Shown here: piece by piece, positions 9,042 through 17,248 of the stretch
How positions within the stretch are numbered: the first letter of the stretch is position 1
Layout: each line of letters starts with the position of its first letter
Assembly: GCF_028606985.1 (NCBI RefSeq)
Contig: NZ_CP117416.1
Location: forward strand, 968,001 to 1,032,000
Reading direction: 5' to 3'
DNA from: Paenibacillus kyungheensis
GTDB taxonomy: Bacteria; Bacillota; Bacilli; Paenibacillales; Paenibacillaceae
Length of the DNA stretch: 64,000 nucleotides
Program-made: the position numbers and the translations under genes
The notes under the pieces: generated by a model
Databases searched by the model: none
What the model was told of the DNA's origin: nothing
What the model saw: only the letters and a program-made list of their open reading frames with translations

Positions 9042-9623
9042 TTATCATCTCACCTTAATATCAATTAATAAGTTACTTAACAATAAGTTATGAAGCTGTA
9101 TATCCTAACATCTATATCAAATCTTGCTATGATCCAGAAGGTCCTCACCATAGTACGTCAACAGAATGGAAAAAGTGCGATAGCTGGGGAGTTAAAGTAT
9201 AGTACAAGCATGCAATGAATACAACAAATTGAGGGTCATGCTATTGGGTTTCTTCTATATAATGGCGAACGATTTGCTTGATGTCGTTCTATCTATTTTA
9301 TCATGTTGTAGGTACTGGATGAAAGTGCTGTTTAAGTGAAATCAACCAATTATAGTCTTTTAAAAGTGTCGAAAATTTGAAATATAGGTATACCGATCCA
9401 AAAATAAAGAACGATGCTTTTTGATGATTTTTCTTGTTTTTCTATAGATATGAGCATTGGATATATGTGTTTTAGTTATTTTACGCTTAAAAGAGTAGAA
9501 AGGGATTAACAAAAAGCCTGCTTCGTTTCTCTGGTCAAAGAGCAAGAAGTAAGCTTTTTTAAAGTAGTAGTATGTAGTTGTAGAGTAGGTAAGTGACATA
9601 GACAGGTAGGCATAAAGTTATTG
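9042..9623. other. Gene-poor intergenic region upstream of bphO
   Basis: About 580 bp with no convincing gene. It should contain the leftward bphO promoter, but no clear -35/-10 pair could be fixed. The only recognisable element is the terminator-like hairpin at 9510-9560; short frames here lack ribosome-binding sites. Confidence 0.5.
9510..9560. terminator. Terminator-like hairpin
   Basis: AAAAAGC...CTTCGTTTCTC faces GAGCAAGAAG...GCTTTTTT, an imperfect stem with flanking A and T tracts. It probably ends leftward transcription from the small membrane gene at 9624-9737. Confidence 0.55.
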
Positions 9624-9737
9624 TTATTGTTTTCGTTTCAGATAAGAAATAAAGACAACAAATCCATACACAAACAGCCCGAATAATCCTAGCATCACCA
9701 CAAATAACACAAACGGAAAAATTGCTCCCCACGCCAT
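9624..9737 (-). CDS. 37-residue single-pass membrane protein
   Basis: A very short gene that is easily overlooked. AAGGAGG lies 6 nt before an ATG that opens MAWGAIFPFVLFVVMLGL, followed by a single long hydrophobic helix and a basic cytoplasmic tail ending YLKRKQ. The layout (perfect ribosome-binding site, one helix, Lys/Arg tail) is typical of small Bacillales membrane peptides. It is divergent from the next small membrane gene at 9853, with a short AT-rich promoter region between them. No family name can be given. Confidence 0.6.
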   Translation of the reverse strand: MAWGAIFPFVLFVVMLGLFGLFVYGFVVFISYLKRKQ

Positions 9738-9852
9738 AATGATCCTCCTTACATGGTTGCTTTTATACTTTATTTCATTTTATAGTAAAATAAGTAAAAA
9801 GATAAGTGTATATTCTAATAGAAATACATAGAATATGCAGTAAGGAGGTTAT

Positions 9853-10140
9853 ATGATGTCAGATGTATCTGGTTTGGTATTAGTCATACTTGTTAATGTG
9901 ATGGTGTACGGATTAGCGATCTGGGGAATCGTACATATGATCTACAAAGGCGTCAAACATCCCGCCCAAACGCTTATGTTCTTGTCGATGATCTTTTGTG
10001 TAGTTATCTTTATAGCAAGTATGATACAGAAAATCATGTATCGCGATTGGACGATAGATTTAGGTACATTAGCGCCATTGATGGGGTTGTTTGCGGTTTA
10101 TATAGTGAGTCGTAGAGAGAATCGCGTAGAGTTGAAATGA
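9853..10140 (+). CDS. Small membrane protein, three helices
   Basis: A 95-residue hydrophobic protein. AAGGAGG at 9843-9849 precedes two consecutive in-frame ATGs (9853 and 9856), either of which could be used. Helices lie at about residues 6-30, 38-58 and 68-86, and the tail is basic (SRRENRVELK). It is divergent from the 37-residue membrane gene and closed by its own terminator. The sequence shows no catalytic motif, and no family is recognised. Confidence 0.65.
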   Translation: MMSDVSGLVLVILVNVMVYGLAIWGIVHMIYKGVKHPAQTLMFLSMIFCVVIFIASMIQKIMYRDWTIDLGTLAPLMGLFAVYIVSRRENRVELK

Positions 10141-10143
10141 AAC

Positions 10144-10184
10144 AAAAAGGAAGTGATCCCGTAAAGAGATCACTTTCTTTTTAT
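10144..10184 (+). terminator. Rho-independent terminator
   Basis: AAAGGAAGTGATC pairs with GATCACTTTCTTT around a short loop, with a following T-rich run. It ends the 95-residue membrane protein gene. Confidence 0.85.
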
Positions 10185-10352
10185 TTATTATTTTAATTGA
10201 AAAGTAACCATAGATAAAATAGGTTCATTCGTATAAAAATCTAAGTATTGTTCCTGACCAATTGCACTAGCAGTTTTCCTATCTTTTATATTTCTAATCG
10301 TTGCTCTTATTGTGTTATTTATATTAAAAAAATGGATGTTCATTTGAAAAGT

Positions 10353-10541
10353 ATGACGAAAGAGTACATAGTAATTTCTGTTTTATTCATTGTTGAACTA
10401 TTCTGGCTTAATGGCATAGCTGAAATGACTACTTCTCCGAGTCGCAACAACGGTAATGGGAATGTCGCTTATTTATTTTGGCCACCTGTTATACTATTAG
10501 GACTCTATTTGTGTATACATATGTATTTATTTTATTTGTGA
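10353..10541 (+). CDS. Putative small membrane protein, possibly a gene remnant
   Basis: A 62-residue frame starting MTKEYIVISVLF, with helices at about residues 4-20 and 40-60 and a polar asparagine/glycine loop between. The ribosome-binding site is poor (GAAAAG). Directly upstream, in another frame, a hydrophobic segment ends KKWMFI and a stop just before this ATG but has no good start codon, which suggests a decayed upstream neighbour. It may be a real translationally coupled peptide or a degraded membrane gene; the evidence is thin. Confidence 0.3.
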   Translation: MTKEYIVISVLFIVELFWLNGIAEMTTSPSRNNGNGNVAYLFWPPVILLGLYLCIHMYLFYL

Positions 10542-10568
10542 ACAATCGATTGGGCAATAAAAAATGCT

Positions 10569-10754
10569 GTGAGATTATTGATCATATCGGCAATCATTAC
10601 TAGTATATCCATCGTGGCAGAAATAGTATGGGTACGTCATATGTTAAGGTCTCTTAATGCTATGCAACAAGTTAGCGCAGAGCATACAAATACGATCTAT
10701 TTGAACATATGGACTTTATTAATTGCTCTTGGATTGAGTAGTATGTTGGCTTAG
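10569..10754 (+). CDS. Putative small membrane protein
   Basis: A 61-residue frame starting at GTG (MRLLIISAIITSISIVAEIV), with a second hydrophobic segment near the C-terminus (IWTLLIALGLSSML). There is no convincing ribosome-binding site. It follows another weak membrane frame by 27 bp and precedes a clear terminator, which supports transcription through the region but not necessarily translation. It could be the decayed 3' half of a larger membrane gene. Confidence 0.3.
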   Translation: MRLLIISAIITSISIVAEIVWVRHMLRSLNAMQQVSAEHTNTIYLNIWTLLIALGLSSMLA

Positions 10755-10797
10755 ATCGTGGAGAAAAAGTAGAAGTATTTTTAAATCTTAATATATA

Positions 10798-10840
10798 AAT
10801 AAAACCAAGTTACCATCATGATAGGTAGCTTGGTTTATTT
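10798..10840 (+). terminator. Terminator marking the left edge of the defence island
   Basis: AAACCAAG...TACC pairs with GGTA...CTTGGTTT, followed by ATTT. It isolates the dnd operon from the small membrane genes upstream. Confidence 0.85.
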
Positions 10841-10891
10841 GCTTTTATCAAAGAAACTAAATATAAAACATAAATTTGTTTCTTCTAAGCA

Positions 10892-10920
10892 TTGAACATC
10901 CGTTCGTATTAATGTAAAAT
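10892..10920 (+). promoter_or_regulatory. Promoter of the dnd operon
   Basis: TTGAAC (10892-10897) and TAAAAT (10915-10920) are separated by exactly 17 bp, a good sigma-A-type promoter. The predicted start falls near 10927, just upstream of a 16-bp palindrome and the dndB ribosome-binding site. Confidence 0.65.
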
Positions 10921-10937
10921 CAAATAGCAAAGTACAA

Positions 10938-10953
10938 TATTACGTACGTAATA
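10938..10953. promoter_or_regulatory. Perfect 16-bp palindrome, candidate DndB operator
   Basis: TATTACGTACGTAATA is a perfect palindrome in the dndB leader, between the predicted transcription start and the ribosome-binding site. It contains TACG and CGTA half-sites. From memory, DndB of Salmonella represses its own operon through sites with TACG/CGTA half-sites at wider spacing. Autoregulation here is therefore an inference. Confidence 0.5.
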
Positions 10954-10966
10954 GGAGAATATGCTG

Positions 10967-12040
10967 ATGAACTTTAATTATACATTTCCTGCTTTAAGAG
11001 GTAAACAGGCTGGTAAAGAATTTTATACAGTTATGTGTCCGATGCGTCTGATTCCTAGAATTTTTCTTTTTGATGAAGAAGAGATTCCAGTTGAACACCG
11101 GGCACAACGTGTAATGAATCGATCCAGAATTCCAGATATCACAAATTATATTCTTGAGAATCCTAAGGAATACATATTTTCTTCATTAACTGCATCTGTA
11201 GATGGAGAAATGGTATTTCAAGAACACTCTAAGGATTTGAAAGACATAGGATATCTTACGATCTCTCTTGATTCTAAATTCTTAATTAATGATGGTCAAC
11301 ATCGTAGAGCAGCTATAGAAGAAGCATTGAAAATCTCACCTGAACTAGGAGAAGAAACAATCTCAGTAGTTTTCTTTCATGATTTAGGTTTGACTCGTTC
11401 TCAGCAAATGTTTTCTGATCTAAATCGGCATGCTGTAAATACAACTTCTTCTATTGGAATTTTGTATGATCATCGGGATCAACTTTCTTTAATTACAAAA
11501 GGATTACTACAAGATATCCCTTTACTGGAACGATATACAGATAGAGAAAAAGTGTCTTTATCTAAGAACTCACCTAAATTATTCGCTCTAAATCATATTT
11601 TTAATACAAATTGTCGTCTACTAGGTAAACGAAAAGGCGAAATTATTTCTGAACAGGAAAAAGAGTTTGTACAGAAGTTTTGGATTCTATTATGTGATAC
11701 GATAACGGAATGGCAAGATGTATTAGATAAAAAAGTATCACCTAGAGATCTTAGAATTAATTCTATCATTGCTCATGGTGTGTTTTTAGAAGCTATAGGT
11801 ATCGTCGGACATTATCTTTATTTCTATCATGCAGATGAATGGGAATCTTATATCAAAAAGCTTAAAAAGGTAGATTGGAGTCGCGAAAATAAGCAAGACT
11901 GGTTAGGTCGTGCCTATGGACAGACAGGAAGAATTAATAAAACAAACGAGACCGTTCAATTAACGGCAAATCTTATAAAGTCTAAAATAGGCTTACCTTT
12001 AACAGAACAAGAACAGAAAATAGAAAATAAGATTACGTAA
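10967..12040 (+). CDS. dndB: DndB, DGQHR-domain regulator of DNA phosphorothioation
   Basis: A 357-residue protein opening MNFNYTFPALRGKQAGKEFY, with the family signature INDGQHRRAAIEEAL near residue 110 and DLNRHAVNT near 150. The ATG at 10967 sits 9 nt after AGGAG; an ATG 6 nt earlier is too close to it. DndB is not needed for sulfur insertion but modulates how many sites are modified and is reported to act as a transcriptional repressor of dnd operons. Cys24, in the segment VMCPMRL, probably corresponds to the cysteine implicated in DNA binding in Salmonella DndB. It is first in a tight dndBCDE-desulfurase operon, with 15 bp to dndC. Confidence 0.95.
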   Translation: MNFNYTFPALRGKQAGKEFYTVMCPMRLIPRIFLFDEEEIPVEHRAQRVMNRSRIPDITNYILENPKEYIFSSLTASVDGEMVFQEHSKDLKDIGYLTISLDSKFLINDGQHRRAAIEEALKISPELGEETISVVFFHDLGLTRSQQMFSDLNRHAVNTTSSIGILYDHRDQLSLITKGLLQDIPLLERYTDREKVSLSKNSPKLFALNHIFNTNCRLLGKRKGEIISEQEKEFVQKFWILLCDTITEWQDVLDKKVSPRDLRINSIIAHGVFLEAIGIVGHYLYFYHADEWESYIKKLKKVDWSRENKQDWLGRAYGQTGRINKTNETVQLTANLIKSKIGLPLTEQEQKIENKIT

Positions 12041-12055
12041 AGGAGGCTTCTCTAC

Positions 12056-13558
12056 ATGGAACTTAATATATTTAATACAGGAAGCAAATTTGTAGAAGCC
12101 AAAGAATTAGTAAAAGAAATGTATCTTGAAGATGAAAGACCTTGGGTTGTTGGATTTAGTGGAGGAAAAGATTCCACAGCAGTTGTACAAATTGTTTTTC
12201 AAGCGTTACAAGAGTTAGAACCTTCTCAACTTCATAAAAAAGTATATGTTATTTCTTCAGATACTCAAGTAGAAACACCACTTATTATTGATAAAATAAC
12301 TAGAACTTTAGGACGTATTGAGAAGAAAGCTTTAGAGATCGGTTTACCATTTGAGACACAAAAAGTTCGTCCAAAAGCAGAGCAAACTTTCTGGTCTTCT
12401 ATTATTGGTAAAGGTTATCCAACTCCAAGGCAGAAGTTCAGATGGTGTACAGATCGTTTGAAGATCGAACCAGCTAATCGCTTTATTTTAGATAAAGTAG
12501 ATCAATTTGGTGAAGTAGTTATGTTATTAGGTGTACGTGATTCGGAGAGTGCAACACGTGCAGCGGTTATGCAATCTCATACTATTGAAGGAAAGAAATT
12601 AATGAAGCATTCTACTTTAAGAAATGCTTTTGTATTTGCACCTATCCGTAGCTTCAGTGTAGATGATGTATGGGAGTTTTTGCTACAATATGAATCTCCA
12701 TGGGGAGATGACAACAATGAGCTCTTACAGCTTTATCAGGACTCTAGTAGTGAATGCCCATTAGTTGTAGATAAAGAAGTGAAAGAGAGTGCAGGGTCTT
12801 GTGGTAATAGTCGATTTGGATGCTGGACATGTACAGTTGTTACAGAGGATAAAGCTTTAAGTGGGTTTATTAACAATGGTGTAGATTGGTTACGTCCATT
12901 ATATGATTTTAGAAACTTTTTAGTAGAAGTACGTGAAGATCGCTCCAAAAGACAAAAACGTCGTATGAATGGTGAAGTTTATTTAACAACTAATCTCGGT
13001 GGGATTGATCCACAGGATTTAAGTTATCCAAGAATTTATAAATCAGAAATTAAAGAATATATTGATACCAATAATATTAATTTAGCAACGATTGAAGATC
13101 TTGATATTTTAGTGATTGATGAAGATGACAATAATACTCCTAAACGTTTCGGAGTTGGACCATTTACATTAGATGCAAGAGAAGAAATATTAAGAAAATT
13201 GTTACGTACACAAAAAGAAATTAGAGAACTTCATGATCCAACTATCGAATTAATTACAGTTGAAGAATTAAAAGCTATTCGCAAATACTGGCATGATGAT
13301 TTGCAATGGGAAGATCGCTTACCTCAGATTGTAGAAGAGGAAACTGGCGAAGTATATGATTGGCAACAAGATGATCGTCCTGTTTTCAAAGAAGATCAAT
13401 TGACTGATCTAGAAACGTTATGTCAAGAAGAAGGCGTTAATCTTAGCTTGCTTAAAAAATTAATTTCAGTTGAAAAAGATTATTCTGGTGTGAAAATTAG
13501 ACGTGGTTTATTCCAAGCATTTGATAAAACGTTAAAACAAGATTTCTTACATTTATAA
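12056..13558 (+). CDS. dndC: DndC, PAPS reductase-like ATP pyrophosphatase with Fe-S cluster
   Basis: A 500-residue protein preceded by AAAGGAGG. The PP-loop GFSGGKDST (Ser35-Ser40) binds ATP, as in PAPS reductases and tRNA thiolases. RWCTDRLKI near residue 140 and the cluster SSECPLVV...SCGNSRFGCWTC near residues 238-262 supply the cysteines expected to hold a 4Fe-4S cluster. DndC is thought to activate the DNA backbone and take sulfur from the cysteine desulfurase, working with DndD and DndE to replace a non-bridging phosphate oxygen by sulfur. Length and motif order are normal for the family. The modified DNA motif cannot be read from the protein. Confidence 0.96.
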   Translation: MELNIFNTGSKFVEAKELVKEMYLEDERPWVVGFSGGKDSTAVVQIVFQALQELEPSQLHKKVYVISSDTQVETPLIIDKITRTLGRIEKKALEIGLPFETQKVRPKAEQTFWSSIIGKGYPTPRQKFRWCTDRLKIEPANRFILDKVDQFGEVVMLLGVRDSESATRAAVMQSHTIEGKKLMKHSTLRNAFVFAPIRSFSVDDVWEFLLQYESPWGDDNNELLQLYQDSSSECPLVVDKEVKESAGSCGNSRFGCWTCTVVTEDKALSGFINNGVDWLRPLYDFRNFLVEVREDRSKRQKRRMNGEVYLTTNLGGIDPQDLSYPRIYKSEIKEYIDTNNINLATIEDLDILVIDEDDNNTPKRFGVGPFTLDAREEILRKLLRTQKEIRELHDPTIELITVEELKAIRKYWHDDLQWEDRLPQIVEEETGEVYDWQQDDRPVFKEDQLTDLETLCQEEGVNLSLLKKLISVEKDYSGVKIRRGLFQAFDKTLKQDFLHL

Positions 13559-13577
13559 AAGGTGGATTAAGTACTCA

Positions 13578-15593
13578 ATGCAGATTAATAAACTGGTTCT
13601 TCGTAATATTGGTGCTTACGGAGACCTAAATACTTTTGATTTCCGAACAAATTCTAAAAAGAATGTGGTATTACTAGGTGGGAAAAATGGTGCAGGTAAA
13701 ACAACAATTTTAGAATCTATACGTATAGCCTTGTTTGGCTCAATGGCATATGGATTTGTGACAGACAATGAACCTTATTTTCGGAAAATAAGATCATTAT
13801 TGAACCGAAAAGCTGTACAAGCTAACGGAAATGATTTTCAAATTGCACTTAACTATATATCGACAGAAGAATTTCAGCCTAACGAATACTCGTTAGTTCG
13901 GAGCTGGAGATTAAAAGATCAAAAAATAAGGGAATACTTTTCTGTTCAAAAGAATGGGCAACATTTAAATGCTCAAGAAATATCTGATTTTCAAAATAGA
14001 TTACGTGAAGAGATGCCTCCTCGATTATTTGAGTTATGTCTATTTGATGGAGAAGATATCTCGCGCATTGTCTCAGAAGAACGAATTCCTGAATATTTGA
14101 GAGAATCTGGTAAAATTTTATTTAACCTAGATCTTTTTATGAATTTAGAAAAAGATTTACAAACGTATAGAATTCAATATGCTCAGAAAAATGCAGATGC
14201 AGCTAAAGAAATTGAAGAACAAGAACGTTTGGAAAAAGAAATTAATGATTTAAAGGTAGTTTTAAATGAAAAAGAAATTTCTATTGTAGAATATGAAGAA
14301 GAAGTGAATCGTTTAGAAGATTCAATCAAACAAGATAAAAAAGATTTTGAAGTTCATGGAGGATTAGTTCAAGAAAAAAGAAATGAACTGATGAATCGTA
14401 TTAATGTAATTGAAAATGAACGTAAAACCAATTCTGATCAAGTTAGAAGTTTTATTAATACTTTACTACCTTTTCATATTGCCCGTAAGCAATTAGAAGA
14501 AGTAAACCAACAATTAATTGCTGAGAAAAATTACGAATCCTATGAATTTGTGATGACTACTTTAGAAAAGAAGAAGTTGAATCAATTAATTCAAACTATG
14601 AATCCATCTAAAGACTTGCTCTCATCTCAAGGCGATGCACCTTTATTAGATGTAGATGAATTATACAATGGTATACTCGAAATTTTAAAACCAGATAATA
14701 TTCATCTCTTGCATCGTGCATCTTTTGCACAACGCAGTGAAATTCATAATTTGTTTAATCGTATTATGGCTATAGATATTAATAGTTATATTACTCTATT
14801 TGATAAAAATGCTAGCTTACTAGAGGAAGCACAAAAGCTACGTAAAGCTGTAGAACGTAATGATCAATCTAGTGAATTCAAAGAGATATTAAATAACATT
14901 GAAAGTAAAACAAAAGAAGCAGAGCAATTTAAACTGTTACTTGAGCAACAGACATATGATATTCAACTATTAAGAGAGAATATACAAAGTAAAGTTTTAG
15001 CATCAAGTAAAATCACAGATAAAATTCGTGAATTCCATAAAGCTGAAAACTCATTTGCAATGACAGAAAAACTCCTTACTGTAAGTCGTAAATTTAGAGA
15101 ACGACAATGGCGTAAAAAGTTAGATGATGTATCTAATGAAGCTACCAAATTGATTAATATTTTATTCCGTAAAAAATCATATATTGAAAGAATGCACATT
15201 AATCATTCTTCTTTTGAGTTAAATCTATATGATAAGCAAAAACAAGAGATCACTAAAGAACGTTTATCTGCTGGTGAGAAAGAAATGCTTATGCTTACCG
15301 TTATTCTATCGATGTTCAAAGTATCCGGTTGGAAATTACCATTTGTATTTGATACATTGCTAGGAAGACTGGATCAAGATCATAAGAAAGCATTAATTCA
15401 ACATTTTATTCCGCGATGTGGTGATCAAGTGCTTATCTTTACAACAGATTCAGAAATTGGTGTAGATCAATTCGAATATATCAAAGATATTACTTCAACT
15501 TACTATACATTAGAGTTCAATGAAATCTTAGATCAAGCTGAAATTGTTAAAGGTCGCTATTTCAATATTAATAAGGAGAATAGCGCTATATGA
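13578..15593 (+). CDS. dndD: DndD, SMC/Rad50-like ATPase of phosphorothioation
   Basis: A 671-residue ABC-type ATPase. The Walker A is GGKNGAGKTT (about residues 34-43), followed by a long coiled coil rich in Lys/Glu (about 200-520). The ABC signature LSAGEKEML lies near residue 560, and the Walker B-like strand LPFVFDTLLGRLD near 585. In Dnd systems it is thought to use ATP to open or bend DNA for nicking and sulfur insertion. The ATG follows AAAGGTGG, and the gene overlaps the dndE start by 4 nt (ATGA), showing translational coupling. It looks intact. Confidence 0.95.
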   Translation: MQINKLVLRNIGAYGDLNTFDFRTNSKKNVVLLGGKNGAGKTTILESIRIALFGSMAYGFVTDNEPYFRKIRSLLNRKAVQANGNDFQIALNYISTEEFQPNEYSLVRSWRLKDQKIREYFSVQKNGQHLNAQEISDFQNRLREEMPPRLFELCLFDGEDISRIVSEERIPEYLRESGKILFNLDLFMNLEKDLQTYRIQYAQKNADAAKEIEEQERLEKEINDLKVVLNEKEISIVEYEEEVNRLEDSIKQDKKDFEVHGGLVQEKRNELMNRINVIENERKTNSDQVRSFINTLLPFHIARKQLEEVNQQLIAEKNYESYEFVMTTLEKKKLNQLIQTMNPSKDLLSSQGDAPLLDVDELYNGILEILKPDNIHLLHRASFAQRSEIHNLFNRIMAIDINSYITLFDKNASLLEEAQKLRKAVERNDQSSEFKEILNNIESKTKEAEQFKLLLEQQTYDIQLLRENIQSKVLASSKITDKIREFHKAENSFAMTEKLLTVSRKFRERQWRKKLDDVSNEATKLINILFRKKSYIERMHINHSSFELNLYDKQKQEITKERLSAGEKEMLMLTVILSMFKVSGWKLPFVFDTLLGRLDQDHKKALIQHFIPRCGDQVLIFTTDSEIGVDQFEYIKDITSTYYTLEFNEILDQAEIVKGRYFNINKENSAI

Positions 15594-15967
15594 ACTTTAC
15601 ATTAAAAACATCCAAATATGCTAAAGAAATACTAACTCAATTACATTCTTCTACAGGAATAACACCTAACCTACTTATACGTTATGCTGTAGCTCTTTCT
15701 CTAAAAAATAATAAGTCTGATGTAGAGATTCAGCCAATTGTAAAAGATTTTACAGATGGATTAGTATTGAATCGTAATACGGTCACAGGTGAACATGATT
15801 ATGTATTCCGAGCAATGATTACACAAGCAGCAGGAAAAGAACTTACAGATGAACAATACTTTCCGGGATATTTTAATGCTCATTTGGAAAGAGGTATTCG
15901 TTCTCTAGCTGCTGAGTACAAAAGTGCAGGCAATTACGAACGTTTTGTTCGTGCATTGCTACTCTAA
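15590..15967 (+). CDS. dndE: DndE, small DNA-binding subunit of the phosphorothioation complex
   Basis: A 125-residue basic, mostly helical protein (MNFTLKTSKYAKEILTQLHS...). Its size and position immediately after dndD, with a 4-nt stop/start overlap, are diagnostic. DndE forms oligomers that bind nicked or duplex DNA and is required for modification together with DndC and DndD. It contains the TGITPNLLIRYAVALSL segment expected in the family. It is followed 18 bp later by the cysteine desulfurase. Confidence 0.93.
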   Translation: MNFTLKTSKYAKEILTQLHSSTGITPNLLIRYAVALSLKNNKSDVEIQPIVKDFTDGLVLNRNTVTGEHDYVFRAMITQAAGKELTDEQYFPGYFNAHLERGIRSLAAEYKSAGNYERFVRALLL

Positions 15968-15985
15968 TGAAAGTAGTGATCTTGA

Positions 15986-17119
15986 ATGCTTTATTTAGAT
16001 AATAGTGCTACCACTAAAATTCATCCAGAAGTACTTGAAGCGATGATGCCATACTTGCAAGAAGAGTATGGTAATCCTTCAAGTAAATTTTATTCATTAG
16101 CAGAAAATGCGAAAAAAGCAGTAGCTATAGCTCGTCAACAAGTAGCAGACTTAGTAGGTTGTGACTCAGATGAAGTGATTTTTACAAGTGGAGCAACTGA
16201 GAGTAATAATATGATCATTAAAGGTATCGCTGATTACTACGGTAGAGAAGACCAAGGTAATAAGAATATGTTAACTTCGAAAGCTGAACATCCTTCTGTA
16301 ATTGAAACGTTTGAATTTCTTGGAGAACGTGGATATGAAGTGACTTATATGGATGTAGATCAATATGCGCGGGTAGATGTAGAAGCAATAAAAAAAGTAG
16401 CTGATCAAAATCAGCCATTATTAACTTCTATCATGTGGGGAAATAACGAAATTGGTTCTTTAAATCCTATACAAGAACTTTCTCAGATTTTTGAGGAAAA
16501 CAAACTCTTTTTCCATACAGATGCTACCCAAGTAGTAGGCAAAGTACCGATCAATCTAAAAGAATTAAAAGGAATTCGCTTTCTGTCTCTATCTGCTCAT
16601 AAGATGGGTGGACCAAAAGGGATTGGAGCAGTAATCATAAGAAAGCAATCTAAAGAAATATATACTCGTTTAACTCCACTCCTGCATGGAGGAGGACAAG
16701 AGAATAATTATAGAAGCGGTACGTTGGCTGTTCATAATATTGTTGGATTAGGGAAGGCTGCTGAGCGAGCAGCGATTAACCTTGAGAGTAATGTTCAGCG
16801 ATTAAAAGAGTTGGAAAATTATTTGACTGATATTTTTAAAAATAATCTAAAAGATAAAATTAAGTTTAATAGTGATGAGAAGGATAAAATTCCAGGATTA
16901 GTTAGTTTACAATTTATTGGAGTTAATAATGAGTTGCTTATTAAAAAATTATCTGATTATACTGCTTTGTCTTCTGGATCAGCTTGTAGTTCAAGTAAGC
17001 CTAGTCATGTATTAAATGCAACAGGAAAGAGTCTAGAAGAAGTAAGACAAACTATAAGGATAACTTTAAGTCCAGAACTATCAAAAGATAGTTTGGAATT
17101 TTTTACGAGAATCAAATGA
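15986..17119 (+). CDS. dndA: Cysteine desulfurase (DndA/IscS type) of the dnd operon
   Basis: A 377-residue PLP enzyme that takes sulfur from cysteine and passes it to DndC as a persulfide. It has the N-terminal MLYLDNSATT, TSGATESNN near residue 70, the PLP-lysine motif SAHKMGGPKG near 205, and the catalytic-cysteine loop SSGSACSSSK near 330. Its place as last gene of the dnd operon, rather than first or divergent, fits clusters where the desulfurase is dedicated to phosphorothioation. The ribosome-binding site is weak. The gene ends at the convergent junction with the dpt operon. Confidence 0.9.
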   Translation: MLYLDNSATTKIHPEVLEAMMPYLQEEYGNPSSKFYSLAENAKKAVAIARQQVADLVGCDSDEVIFTSGATESNNMIIKGIADYYGREDQGNKNMLTSKAEHPSVIETFEFLGERGYEVTYMDVDQYARVDVEAIKKVADQNQPLLTSIMWGNNEIGSLNPIQELSQIFEENKLFFHTDATQVVGKVPINLKELKGIRFLSLSAHKMGGPKGIGAVIIRKQSKEIYTRLTPLLHGGGQENNYRSGTLAVHNIVGLGKAAERAAINLESNVQRLKELENYLTDIFKNNLKDKIKFNSDEKDKIPGLVSLQFIGVNNELLIKKLSDYTALSSGSACSSSKPSHVLNATGKSLEEVRQTIRITLSPELSKDSLEFFTRIK

Positions 17120-17174
17120 ATAAATACTATAAATCAAAATAATCACGTTATATTTATTAGATTTTTAAGGTATT

Positions 17175-17218
17175 ATTAAGTTTGAGTTTTGAGGTTATAT
17201 CAATTACTCAAACTTAAT
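17175..17218. terminator. Convergent terminator between dnd and dpt operons
   Basis: ATTAAGTTTGAGT (17175-17187) and ACTCAAACTTAAT (17206-17218) are a perfect 13-bp inverted repeat with an 18-nt loop, placed exactly where the rightward dnd and leftward dpt operons meet. It is AT-rich for a terminator, but position and symmetry support that role. Confidence 0.55.
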
Positions 17219-17248
17219 ATTTACTCTAAACTAAATAATAATAAAAAA

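Noticed and set aside
9360-9599. A 79-residue reverse-strand frame
   Set aside because: No ribosome-binding site, low-complexity aromatic/basic composition, and it spans a terminator-like hairpin.
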